From: Takakia lepidozioides
Lineage: Eukaryota > Streptophyta > Takakiopsida > Takakiales > Takakiaceae
Reading direction: 5' to 3'
Length of the DNA: 64,000 nt
Assembly: GCA_030704615.1 (NCBI GenBank)
Contig: CM060733.1
Location: forward strand, 17,608,001 to 17,672,000
Shown: one piece after another, positions 35,801-45,944 of the stretch
Layout of the letters: the number at the start of each line of letters is the position of its first letter
How positions within the stretch are numbered: the first letter of the stretch is position 1
Notes under the pieces: generated by a model
What the model was told of the DNA's origin: nothing
What the model saw: only the letters and a program-made list of their open reading frames with translations
Database searches by the model: none
Program-made: the position numbers and the translations under genes

Positions 35801-38800
35801 TCCCTGGTCTCCTGTCCACAGACAAACACAAGCGTTGGGAGCTCCCTTGGGCAAGCCTTCCTCTCACAAATATCTTTGATCTACTTGGACATGCTTAATG
35901 TGTATAGGTATTTCTCTCCACTCTATTGTTGTACGGGAGTTTGTGATTCATCTGCATCTTTTCATACTTGTCTGCATGTAGTTCTATGAAGATGATATTT
36001 GGATGGATGGGCATGGTGCTGGTGTGCAGAATGTACAGCGAGCTTATATCAAGTACCATAGCGGGAGGAGGTCCTTTTGCATCTCGGACATCCTATGTGA
36101 AGCTTCTGAGGTAATACTCAAGAGACGGATTGGCACCAAGTTGTTCAACTCACCTATCACCAGCTGGGCCTGTTTATTTATCCTACGCGCCTCTCACTGT
36201 AATAAGTTCTTCATTTTGCAGCATTTTGCATTTGTAATGATTTAGGCTTCATTTTAGACTACATTTGTCCTTAAACAATGACTGTCGAATACTGTAGATT
36301 GATGTTTTTGTCACAAGTACGTATTACAGCCTGGCTTGAAGTACGGGTCATCTGCATTCTGCAGTAACATAATTTTTGGGGTACGCGAAGCACATACTTT
36401 CATATTACGAGGAACATAGTCTCAAGAGGCAGGAATGAGTAACAGTTGTTGCATGGACTTGTGACTTCAATTTCCCAGGCTCAAAATCACAGGTATTGAG
36501 TTTGTTTTGCATTCAAAGTGTAATGGGGTTCTGTAAATGGCAGGTCAGTGAAACGAGAGACACTGAAGTTGATAGAAACATTTGTGGATAAAGCGGAGGA
36601 CTCGGAGCTGATAGCCAAGCAGTTTGTGCCAGCCATGATGGATCCCATCTTGGGAGACTATGCCCGCAATGTCTCTGATGCACGAGAGTCTGAAGTCTTG
36701 TCATTATTCGCCACCATCATCAATAAGTGCGTCTCTTACTTTTTCTCTCTCTGAAACACAATTGCACCACATTCCCCGCTTTTCTGAGTAAGGAAGAGAG
36801 TGTGCTTTGCAAAAGACGTGAACTTTTAAGGTGGACTTTCTAACCAGTATTCTGTTATCCTCCTTCCTGTCGTATAAGTCCTTTCAAGAGCCCTTTGGGG
36901 AGTGTATGATAATTGATGTCTGGATATCTTTGCAGGTTGAAGGGAGCTATGATTGAGGATGTACCCCGAATCTTTGAAGCGGTGTTTGCCTGTACGTTAG
37001 AGGTAAGTGGACAGGAGATCTTCTCAAGATTCTGCCTGAATCCATTTAAGAGGACGCAGGCATATTCTGACTATCATGCTGCTTGTCCCGTTTGCAGATG
37101 ATCACGAAAAACTTTGAGGACTATCCAGAGCATCGACTGAAGTTCTTCTCATTGTTACGGGCTATTGCAAGCCACTGTTTCCGTGCCCTTTTCACTTTGT
37201 CAAGTCAAGTAAATATTCAATTCACCAACACCATTTTGCAACTAGTCAACTATGCTTCTTTTTTGCTTCTTATGTCTATTTATTGCTCATTTATGGCATG
37301 TTCATTGAGTTTTCTGTTAGCATCATTGCCAATCTCACTAGCGTCGTTTTCTTGTTTCTGAATTTGAAAGATCTTTTCTTTCCATTTTGTCCCATAAGCT
37401 CTATGAGCTTTCCGCGGCCGTTATAAAGTACCATTTCATTTCATTTCGTTTCCTGGTTATCTTTGCCCTGCAGCTTGGTTAGAAAATTGAACCACGCAGG
37501 TGATGTCACCAGGTTTGTGAAGAAGTTTAAAGAGTTCAATTTCGAATACAAGACCTGCATGTTTATTCAATTGTGTGATGGATTTTGTTTGTGGTAGCAA
37601 CTCAAGCTGGTAATGGATTCCATCATCTGGGCATTCCGCCATACAGAACGCAATGTCGCCGAGACTGGCCTCAACTTGCTCCTTGAGATGCTCACAAACT
37701 TTCAGGTGTTCTTCAGTACTCCTTTGCATGCATGTCCTTGGTCTTCTCTATCTCTTAGTTAGATTTCACGATATAGCTTGTATATCAAAATATGCATGGT
37801 AGGAGATAGGTTATTTTCTGTGTCTGTTACATCAAATGGACAGCATGTTCATCGCAGTATGCATCTAGGCCAAGTTATTGTCCAGGAAAGAGGCAGATGA
37901 AGATGTAGTAACAAAGTTGGGATCTCTAACAGAGAGAAGAGAAAGATTAGAAGAATAAGCAGAAAGTTCTCAATGAGACGACCTATGAGTCACAGACCTT
38001 TGAGGCAGCAACATGGATGAAAGGGTCTTCATGCACTTAAAATGACGGTGTGTTTGCTGGGGCAGGCATCGGAGTTCTGCAATCAGTTTCATCAGACCTA
38101 CTTTTTGACAATCGAGCAAGAAATATTTGCTGTTCTGACAGACACTTTCCACAAGCCAGGGTTTAAGTTGCATGTTCTCATCTTGCAACACCTCTTTTGC
38201 CTTGTACGGTGACCGACTCTTCACTGCAAATATTGATTTGTCAAACCTAGCTGAAAGCTGGTTTTTAATCTTAAGACAGGGCTTGGTTTATTATGCTCTT
38301 GAAAATATAGGTGGCAGATGAAGGGTTTTTGTAACTATGAAACCTTAGCCATGTTCATAGCAATGGTCGGCACGTTGGGCATGTATGTGTGGCTGTCTAT
38401 GTGAATGTTTTGGTCTTGCTTGACAGAGTGTTAATATGCAGTGTTTTGTTCCTAAAGCTGTTCCACTTGCCATGGGTGATTGACTGTATATGTGCATGTG
38501 TCTTCTGCTTGCTGGATTGGTAAGATCGAGTGATTGCTGTGATTAGGTGGACTCTGGAGCACTAACACAGCCTTTGTGGGACGTAAACACTGTGGATGCA
38601 ACCGGTTATCCAAGCAACATGGTGTTTGTACGTGACTATACAATCAAGCTACTGGGAACTTCTTTCCCCAATATGACTCTTGTTGAGGTATGCACAGTGG
38701 CTCTTGTAGACTTCCTCATTTTCTTGCTCAGTCATTTGGGTGCTAGTGACATTTGTCTCAGATTGTGGATTCTACATTAGGGTGTGGATTCAGCACCAGT

Positions 38801-39824
38801 GTTATTTTTTCACTTTTCCAAAATCGCCACAAAGGCTACATGTAAATTCTACCCAGTGCTGGCGAGAATAACGAGGTGGCAGGCTTAGAAAAGTGGGCTA
38901 TATAACAGGTGTCGCATTTTAACATGTCCACGTAGGAAAATTCTGGCTCCTGATATTTGACCATTGGCGAATTTTTTAATTTTTAGTCCCATAATTCCTT
39001 TATAAAAGTAGCCGACCCATTTTCCAGGTCGAAATCTGGCGATTTTTCGCCAGATTTAAAAGCACTGTTCAGCACGATTAAGTATTTCAAGATTCTAAAC
39101 AAAGCCGAGTCTTCCAAAGCGGTTTTGAGTTCTTAGTGATTAAATCAATTTTTTGGAGATTTTGTAGCGCATTCCACCTAGCTAGAGCTAACCTGCCAAG
39201 AGCTGCAGGGGCTCTTGAGGGGGTGTGGAAAATACTCAAATACTAGAAAGAATGTCCACATCATAAAAGGAGACTGCCTTAACAGGTCAGGTCAAGCAGG
39301 CAGTAAGACATTCTAGTGGTTGCAGCCAATTGCAAAATGTAAACCTGCCTATGGGAATGCTTATTGCCTACTCTTTATGTGAACACTTTCCTGATGGGTG
39401 GCAGGTGACGACATTTGTGAATGGGCTCTTTGAGACCCGCAATGATTTGGGTGCCTTCAAGAATCAACTGCGGGATTTTTTGATTCAGTCAAAGGAATTT
39501 TCTGCCCAGGTTTGCTTTGCTCCTTAGTTTTTGTGGCCAGGTAACAATTGGTGTGATGCAATCAGTGTTGGGTTCCAAACCAGTCAATGGTTTGAGGGGT
39601 TGTCTCAGTGATTTGAGATGACTGTTGATTAGGCTTTGAAGTGTGTAGCATGGATAGTATCTGGAGGAGAGTGAGATCTGAACAGTGCTCCGTTTTTGCA
39701 GGACAACAAGGATTTGTATGCTGAAGAAGCTGCTGCACAAAGAGAAGCAGAGAGGAGGCGCATGCTCAGTATTCCAGGGCTGATAGCCCCAAGTGAACTT
39801 CAGGACGAGATGATTGACACCTAA
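20886..39824 (+). CDS. XPO1: Exportin 1 (CRM1), complete, 32 exons
   Basis: Nuclear export receptor for leucine-rich NES cargo, working with RanGTP at the nuclear pore. Exons: 20886-20981, 23348-23464, 24159-24251, 24531-24602, 25006-25113, 25311-25393, 25917-26055, 26298-26366, 26573-26650, 30590-30652, 30806-30850, 31125-31232, 31455-31550, 31865-32065, 32213-32272, 33219-33329, 33457-33554, 33903-34011, 34232-34297, 34541-34639, 34797-34877, 35498-35587, 35822-35907, 36030-36110, 36544-36726, 36936-37002, 37098-37208, 37598-37705, 38066-38203, 38547-38687, 39405-39509, 39702-39824. They total 3225 nt, 1074 residues plus stop, the usual CRM1 length, with all phases consistent. HEAT-repeat segments are near-identical to land-plant CRM1 ([37 protein letters not shown]). 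The NES-groove cysteine, the leptomycin B target, is kept in [11 protein letters not shown] at about residue 499. Intron 4 has a GC donor. Confidence 0.97.
22511..22578 (-). repeat. (GAAAT)n-family repeat, copy 5
   Basis: GAAATGAAATG, AAAATGAAATGG, then ACTTTATAACGTCTGCAGAA, AGCTCAAAGAGCTTATGGGA and CAAA. It lies in XPO1 intron 1. A more diverged relative (AACATGCCCAGAAAGCCCAA) follows at about 22990-23040. Confidence 0.75.
23915..23981 (+). repeat. (GAAAT)n-family repeat, copy 6
   Basis: Sense-strand copy: TTTGTCCCATAAGCTCTTTG, AGCTTTCTGCGGACGTTATA, AAGTTCC, then four ATTTC units. It is in XPO1 intron 2 and preceded by a T/C-rich tract. Confidence 0.8.
24603..24604 (+). other. Non-canonical GC splice donor, XPO1 intron 4
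   Basis: Exon 4 ends CTGGTCCAG and the intron begins GCAAGA, with the matching acceptor TGTGTGCAG at 24997-25005. The flanking codons (KLNIILVQ / [10 protein letters not shown]) join in frame exactly as in the CRM1 family, so no GT donor is available without breaking the protein. Confidence 0.8.
24614..24671. repeat. 29-bp tandem duplication in XPO1 intron 4
   Basis: The 29-nt unit beginning CACTCATGTGTCGATCTCAG is present twice back to back without a mismatch, starting 11 bp after the donor of intron 4. Probably a recent slippage or repair duplication. Confidence 0.9.
26823..26995 (-). repeat. LINE 3' UTR with repeated tail motif
   Basis: Read on the minus strand it contains GTCCCTTGGACTTCCTGTG, then GTTCCATAGGACATTGGGCC with CATGTTAAAGTTTCGCTTTC, then CAGTGGACATTATAACTTCC followed by CGTTTCA. 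Each resembles the GTCCCATAAGCTC, GACGTTATAAAGTTCC, ATTTC pattern of the short dispersed repeats. Confidence 0.6.
27000..27950 (-). pseudogene. LINE C-terminal region with Cys/His motif
   Basis: Continues the reverse transcriptase after the frameshift. It holds a [19 protein letters not shown] zinc-binding motif (about 27320-27380) typical of the C-terminus of many LINEs and closes with [15 protein letters not shown]. Two further fragments of this end occur in POLA1 introns (7665-7775 and 9100-9395). Confidence 0.85.
27943..29685 (-). pseudogene. LINE reverse transcriptase domain
   Basis: About 580 codons with the canonical non-LTR reverse transcriptase order: [73 protein letters not shown] and the catalytic [13 protein letters not shown], followed by a thumb region. 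It is open throughout but preceded by a stop and ended by a frameshift near 27945-27960, after which the frame of the next entry continues the protein. Clade not assigned. Confidence 0.9.
29686..30411 (-). pseudogene. LINE AP-endonuclease domain, truncated
   Basis: Encodes the C-terminal two-thirds of an APE-type endonuclease, which nicks target DNA for target-primed reverse transcription. Visible motifs are [25 protein letters not shown] and the catalytic TSDHFLVW near the end. The N-terminal catalytic motifs are missing because of 5' truncation. The frame is closed by TAA at 29686-29688; the reverse transcriptase continues in the same frame directly after it, so this is a single nonsense change and not a domain boundary. 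Confidence 0.85.
37386..37452 (+). repeat. (GAAAT)n-family repeat, copy 7
   Basis: Sense-strand copy: TTTGTCCCATAAGCTCTATG, AGCTTTCCGCGGCCGTTATA, AAGTACC, then ATTTC units. It is in XPO1 intron 27. Confidence 0.8.
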
Positions 39825-39839
39825 GACTAACGTAGTTTG

Positions 39840-39861
39840 TCCACCTGTAGCGACAGGTGGA
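39840..39861 (+). promoter_or_regulatory. Stem-loop in the XPO1 3' UTR
   Basis: TCCACCTGT and ACAGGTGGA form a perfect 9-bp stem with a 4-nt AGCG loop, starting 15 nt after the XPO1 stop codon. It could be an mRNA structural element; a role is not shown. Confidence 0.5.
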
Positions 39862-42234
39862 AAGATGCTAGGTGGTAGGTGCTTGGCATGTATGATCTCA
39901 GGCCTTGACTAATGCATGTTGAAACAATGAGGGGAGGTGGAACCTGGCCAGGCTGGAATGACTACAGGCTAGCAGACTATGCACACCACCTAGCTCGTAG
40001 GCTTCCATTTTTGGGTGGGATGGAGAATTGGCACTCTGGCTCCAGCAGTGAAGAGAATGACCAGGAGCCGTCCATAACTACTTGTGATACCTCTGGGAAA
40101 CAAGAGAGGTAGGGAGGGGCATTGGTGCAGGTTCAGACTTGGATGTCTGGTAAATTTTCCTGCCTGGAGAGCTTCTCACACCATATCTCGTCTGTCCTCA
40201 GTGGTTGAAGTAGGTCAGGCCCCATACAGTCCCAGGTTGCCAAACTGCAGACAGTTTAAGACACGGCTGGTTGTATGCTATGTCTCAGAGCAATGCAGTC
40301 ACTTTTTGGCGCACATCTTAACAGCATTAGCAATCCTTGTTTGAACGTGGGGAGTTCGTGTTTGAGCCCAAGTGTGTGGGTAGTCTGCTTTCTTGCTTCC
40401 CTCACCTAGGATACATTGATAGGCAGTTCTATGCAACTTTCTTGTACAAGGTGTGAGACGGATGCAGAATTGACTCCCAGATTAGCTTACCATGTGATAG
40501 TGGGAAAGGCAAGATCCTTGGGAGCATGATGCACCAGAAGTTAGTCAGCTGGTTGGAATATAGGAGAAAAGTTGTTCACCTCAGGAGAGCTTTTACAATG
40601 GCTACCAGTGCTCAGACACCCATGAAGGGTTCAGAGCAGTTCACTTTTGTATCAATTCGTTTTTCGTGTTAGTCGCTTTTTGATAAAGTTTAAAGTTTCT
40701 TAAGTCTATGATTTACAGAGCCTGCTGCTCAATGCACCATGTTGAGGGCCAATAGATGGCTCAAGGCACATGTTGAAGGATTGAACTTAGGACAGGTGCA
40801 CCTAGCAAATACAACATATCCTTAGTGTAACATATAAAATGTATGACGCCTCCCGAAGGAAGCGCAAATTATGGTGTCTCTTCAACCCCAAGGGCTACTG
40901 CCTTCTGGCAGGAAGGTGGCCTCCTTTGTGACACCGATTGCTGAAGTGAACCCGCAACCACTTTTGAGGTGGTATGTGCCCATTACCACTGGGCTACAAC
41001 TTGGTTGTCTCCTTAGTGTAATATGTACAAGTAAGCTTCTCACTTCCATAACAGTTTCAGAGGACACGATTAGCTAAGGCTTGAGTGTAATCAAACTATC
41101 TTGATCAACCCACGATGTTGTATTCTTGTCGACTTTGCTCTCAACAGTCTACTGTCTACAACCTCTTCTGTATAGGTGAAGGGCAGCTGATGAAGCCCTT
41201 CTGCCAATAAGAAAGAGTGTGTGAATGAGGATGGTAACCCCGGTTCACACCTTCGAAAACAGTGGATGGGTGGAGTTTACCGCCATTAAAACCGACCTGC
41301 CCCCTTCATCAGCCCCCAAAATCGTCATTTTTCAAATTCCGTAGGGCCCTAGGTGTCCTAGGCCTGGTGTGTCCACCTAATAGGATGATAACTTCTCATC
41401 TAAGAAGGTAACGATTTTAACAAGCCTCAAACGGCAATTGGCTCTCTTGCTTCACAACATAAGAGGAAGGTAAGACTAGGGAGCATGACTCAGCACAATG
41501 CACCAATCAGCGCCTTGACACGGTGTAAGGTCTTTTGACCACATTTTCTCCATTGACTTGCATGTCTCCGCAAAGTCTCTCTCTACAAGAGAGCCAACAA
41601 AGGACATTTCTAGGCTCTTTTTTCCGACGACTGCAACTTCTTTTTGTGGACTTGTGTTTGTATAATTAAAGCTAACATGGACAGGCAACACGGTGCAGGG
41701 ATGATGTTCATGTGGTCAATTTAACCTCTAGCAGTCGAGAGCAGCTTGCTCGCCGCATAGCCGCCTTCTGATTGGCCCTGAGGAGGCCGGCTATGACGCG
41801 GTAGCATAGCTCCGTAACATACGGAGCCCACCTACAGGCCTCCACCACCCTGACCACCTCCCATAGACCCCATCTGCTTAAGTATCCCGCGCGATGTCTA
41901 GACTACGCGCAATCGATATGGGACAATGCAGGAACCAATGTGATTATGATTTACGACCTACCTGCTGTTACTTATACCTACCTTCTAGGTGGTATTAGAA
42001 CACCTTGCAAGTAAATGGTCCACGGCAGCTATCATGCGGCCTCGTGTTGAAGCTACCGTTAATAGCGTGTTGAAGCTACCGGTATATACGGAGCCCCTAC
42101 TATTAAGAGTAGCAGGGCTCCTCGCAGCCATTATCTAGTCCATAGAGATTTGCCAACATCATGTCGCAAGATCAACTTTCCACCTTTTTCACCTTGTTTT
42201 CCATATCTTTATGGCTCCGGAGGCTTGTAAAGAG
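39862..42234. other. XPO1 3' flank and intergenic region
   Basis: No gene was recognised. It contains a family B SINE (40845-41020), a short direct repeat (GTGTTGAAGCTACCG, twice at 42045-42081) and an imperfect hairpin GGAGCCCCTACT / AGTAGCAGGGCTCC at 42090-42121 shortly before the copia element. Confidence 0.5.
40845..41020 (-). repeat. tRNA-headed SINE, family B, copy 1
   Basis: The minus strand reads TAGCCCAGTGG (A box, 40987-40997), AATGGGCACATACCACC, then GGGTTCACTTC (B box, 40943-40953). A body follows, with CAGAAGGCAGTAGCCCTTGG, and an end with GAGACACCATAATTTGCGC. The same order recurs at 58075-58285. Confidence 0.75.
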
Positions 42235-43033
42235 TAGACTAGTCTTCGGTATACGGTGTATAGTGCTGGGCGTATACAGGCACCTTTTCACCAAAGCAGA
42301 TTTGAATCCAGCTTCTTGAAATTAATCATTACACTTAGTTTCCTGCTTAGGATAGCTGTTGCTAAGGGCCAACTTCCATGTCTCGGCCAAATCAGCCAAG
42401 TTATCCAAAGTTGACCGACATCGGTGGAGCATGGCCGACAGGTGGGATGGATGGTTGCTTTTATGTGCATAGGGTTCAAGAGGATCCGCGCAGTAGGTCC
42501 GCCTCCTTGTCCAAGGTGCCCAGACCAATTGCCCATACCAATTGAGTCGGTCAAAGGGTGGGTCCCGCAAGCAAAGCCTAGGGCTGGCAAGCAATGTACA
42601 CAAAGGTGACCTTCACAGCAGGTAGAAGAGACATGGTAACCTAGTAGAGCAGGTCAAAAGCAATTGCCATGGACTCTGGCGCCAAATTCCCAGGTATTGC
42701 GCTCACCAATTTCGGTCACCGATGTCAGGACATCGGCGAAATTTAACGCATGGAAGCAGGGTGTCGTTTTTGTCATCTAGTGCCAACTTGGCCCATGGCC
42801 GAGACATGGAAGTTGGCCCTAAGGTGGAAAGGAGGCTATGCTTTCAATCGACTTGTTCTACGTCTAGCTTCAGAGTAGAGTCAAGTGTGGTGTGTGATTC
42901 TCTGGCCGTAGAGAAGAGCGAGTCCTTGCCTAAGGACGTTGTAAGGATCTTTGATCCAGTTATGCTTTAAGACATTGTTGCCGAAGTACTAGAAGTACCC
43001 TTATATGTGTATTAATTCCTTTTGCCAAGTGCG
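42235..43033 (+). repeat. Copia 5' LTR, first part (with MITE inside)
   Basis: It aligns with the 3' LTR: CTAGTCTTCGGTATACGGTG, GGGCGTATACAGGCACC, then after the MITE the CGACTTGTTCTACGTCTAGC, GGATCTTTGATCCAGTTATG and TTAATTCCTTTTGCCAAG blocks. It is interrupted at 43029-43033 by the gypsy insertion. Confidence 0.85.
42366..42819. mobile_element. Harbinger-like MITE, 454 bp
   Basis: Perfect 23-bp terminal inverted repeats start GGGCCAACTTCCATGTCTCG and are flanked by a 3-bp TAA direct repeat (42363-42365 and 42820-42822). The intact 3' copia LTR has a single TAA at the matching site, so the empty site is known. A 3-bp TWA target and GGG-starting inverted repeats are PIF/Harbinger features. 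It has no coding capacity, so it is non-autonomous. Confidence 0.85.
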
Positions 43034-43327
43034 TGTCGCGCACCTCACTTCGGTAAGCTCCCCTTCAAGTCATAGTTACTCCCTTTGATGCGCGCGCCTG
43101 ACTCCCAACCTGGCCGCCGGGCCAACTTGGAGCTTCGGCTGTTCTCCGGGACATAACGGTCCCCCTTCGCTCTCCCACTAAACCCTCCACCTATTTGGGC
43201 CTAGTAGAATTCCCTTTGGTAGATGGTAGTCCGGAACAGCTCCCCACTCTTTGGTCGCTTTCCGGCTCGTTCGCTTACTCACTAGTTTTTGGTCACCAAC
43301 GGGCTTGCACCGTTCTCGGGGTCACTA
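43034..43327 (-). repeat. Chromovirus 3' LTR
   Basis: 294 bp. On the plus strand it starts TGTCGCGCACC and ends GGGGTCACTA; in element sense it therefore starts TA and ends CA, not the usual TG...CA. Confidence 0.9.
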
Positions 43328-43335
43328 CTCCCCTT
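43328..43335 (-). other. Chromovirus polypurine tract
   Basis: AAGGGGAG in element sense lies immediately before the 3' LTR, the expected place for the plus-strand primer of reverse transcription. Confidence 0.75.
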
Positions 43336-44666
43336 ATATATACTTCTGTAGCTGTCCGCGGGGTTTCACAACCAGCCAATGCCATTTTATGGCGAACCAC
43401 CACGAAAACCCTCGACTCCCGGTGATGAGTCGCGGTGAGTCTTGGCCCACTCACCACGGCCCCTATGGACCGTGATGAGTCCCAAGACTCCCCACGACTC
43501 CCACCACGAGGTCTCCGCCCCCATGGTGAGTCCTATGCCACCCCCACTAAGTCCCGCTAAGCTACCACCACCCCTTGTGGAGCCACCCCCACCGCAACCC
43601 GGTGTGCGGGGCTCCACCTAGTGAGCGCCTCCGCCTCCTTGAGTGCCTTGGGCACTCAAGGGTGCTTCAGCCCCCCATACCTATCGCTGCCGCTGCCCCC
43701 ACCACAGGGGCAGTCCCTCATGTGTCCCGACCCCCCTGCTCTCAAGGCAAAAGGCCGCGACACACACCCCTACCAACAGGGAGTCGATGTTCTCATCGAC
43801 TTGTCCATTTTGTAGAAACGAACATCCAAGTTGTGGCGTCTCACATCAAGGAGTTTGTTTCCGTACCATGGCGTCCCATGGCAAAGAACCAAACCCCACA
43901 CTTGATTCTACTCTCCACTAGCTAGTTCGGCCGACTTCTTCCAAGTCCCGGCCAAGGGTGGAGCCTCTCAAGCTCCTCCCAGTGCACTCTTCTTGGCCTA
44001 CTTCAAGGCCAAGGAACGATCCTCCTCGAGGATCGAATCGCCTTACTGCAACAACATTGCTTGCGACCGCTCATGATGCCGCTTTTGGCATCACCTTGAG
44101 CAAGGGTTCCCTGGAACCCTCTTTGACTAGGAAGATAACCTTGAACGAATCGTGCGCCCCAATCACTACAATTGGGTCCGCCTTGGAATGCTGGCCTGAG
44201 GTACGGGAACACGCCGAAACCGCACTACGACTTCGTCCCGAGGCTACACCATTATAGTACGTGAACGGAAGCACGTAGCTTCCACGTTAGCCCGCACTAC
44301 AAGGCAACCCCCTCGGTAGCGCAGTTACAGTACGCGCACGCGCCAGGTGCGCACTAGCACGTGAACTCCCAAAGAAGGCGCAAGTTTCATTGCCCCTTGG
44401 ATGGGGGTCACCCGATTTCGGCATTACGCAAACACACGATTAACCCAATTTACCTCTCTCACTTTTATAAGCTAGCATGCATTCTACACACTAGCCAACC
44501 ATACCATGCATCACCATTTCAAACAAAATAGGACGCACAACATTTGGAAGCCATTTCATTTATAGCACGTTTTGTACAATACAAGTTTTTGCAATCGGAT
44601 TCCTAAGCTAGCTAAGCCGGGCTAAGCATGCATTTCCTCCCCCACGCTCCAAGGTTGATGTCCCCA
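43336..44666 (-). other. Chromovirus non-coding 3' region
   Basis: About 1.3 kb between the end of the polyprotein and the polypurine tract. It is C-rich on the plus strand with repeated GTGAGTC / GATGAGTC words (43420-43540). No domain was seen in its frames. Confidence 0.6.
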
Positions 44667-45944
44667 TCAACGCTTCTTCCGCTTTTGAGGTCGCCCTTCG
44701 AAAGCTGCAACCGCCTCGGATGCGTTTCCCATTTCTGAGGCACGCACCCAAGATGCCTCCACATGATGATAGCCCTTCCATTTGACGAGATACTCCGTTT
44801 CTCGGTTCCTGAACCTCCTCGACTTAAGTATTGCCTCCACCTCGTATTCAGGTTCATTTTCATGATCCAACAGCATAGGTGGCGGACGCAACACTTGATG
44901 CCGATTCGGACGCGCTTCATCTTTGAAGTAAGGCTTCAAAAGGGAGACATGGAATACTGGGTGCACCTTGCTGTTTGCCGGCAGCTCCAATTCATACACA
45001 TTCTCATTCATAACCTTCCGAATGCGAAAGGGTCCTGCATACGGAGGTACGAACTTCGGACTCACTTCCGGAGGTAGTCGGAAATTTTTGATGTTCAACC
45101 AGACCTCTGTGCCTGCCTCAAACTTCACTTCCCTCCGCTTCCGATTCGCCTGTCTTTTATACCGTTTCCTAGCTTTGGCAATGTTGTACTTTGCGAGCTT
45201 CAACAAACGCTCGCGTTCTTCCAGTACCGCTGCTACTGCCGGTTCCTCAACGTCCTGGGCGGCCCAACTTGTCGGCACCAGTGGTGCTTTTCCATAGACC
45301 AATACGAAAGGGGAAACTCCCGTTGCGGAGTGTTCTGTGTTATTATAACAGAACTCTACCGCGTCTAAGTATTCCACCCAGTCTGTTTGGTCTGCCGACA
45401 CGTAATTCCGCAAGATCTGCTTCACTACGAAATTCACTCTTTCTGTTTGGCCGTCGGTCGTAGGTCGGAAAGCGGTGCTCATCTTCAGCCTCGTCCCCAT
45501 CTTCTTCCGAAGTGCCCTCCAAAATTTACTCGTAAACTTTGGATCGCGGTCCGAGACAATATCCTTCGGGACTCCATGATGCTTTAAGACGTGGGCGAAG
45601 TAAAGTCGCCCTGTCTCCTGCGCCGTTGCCGTCTCCTTGGTGGGGATGAAATGGCCCATTTTACTGAACCTATCCACCACCACCATGATTGCATCGAATC
45701 ATTTTGACAGCGGCATAGCAGTCATGAAATCCATCGAGACGCTTTCCCAAGTCCCCTCTGGAATCGGCAAGGGTTGTAACAGCCCCGCTTGCTTTTTGTA
45801 CTCGCTCCGGTTTTGTTGGCATGTGGTGCATGTCTTGACATACTCCTCTGCCTCCTCCCTCAGTTTGGGCCAGAAATACTCTTTCTTCAAGAGTGCCGCA
45901 GTGCGCTTGGCTCCGCCGTGGCCCGCAAACGGGCTATCATGGCA
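44667..45944 (-). pseudogene. Chromovirus integrase and chromodomain
   Basis: The integrase zinc finger region (CHDSPFAGHGG, then CTTCQQNRSEYKK) precedes the catalytic core with VVVDRFSKMGHF, VSDRDPKF and DGQTERVN, the D,D(35)E triad. The C-terminus carries YEVEAILKSRRF and EYLVKWKGYHHVEASW, a chromodomain that in this family guides insertion to marked chromatin. A TAA stop lies at 45942-45944, just before the zinc finger, and a TGA stop at about 45687-45689, between finger and core. The frame ends in a basic tail at 44667. Confidence 0.92.

Noticed and set aside
43575-43925. Plus-strand proline/serine-rich frames inside the chromovirus
   Set aside because: They lie in the non-coding 3' region of a minus-strand element, with low-complexity composition and no domain.
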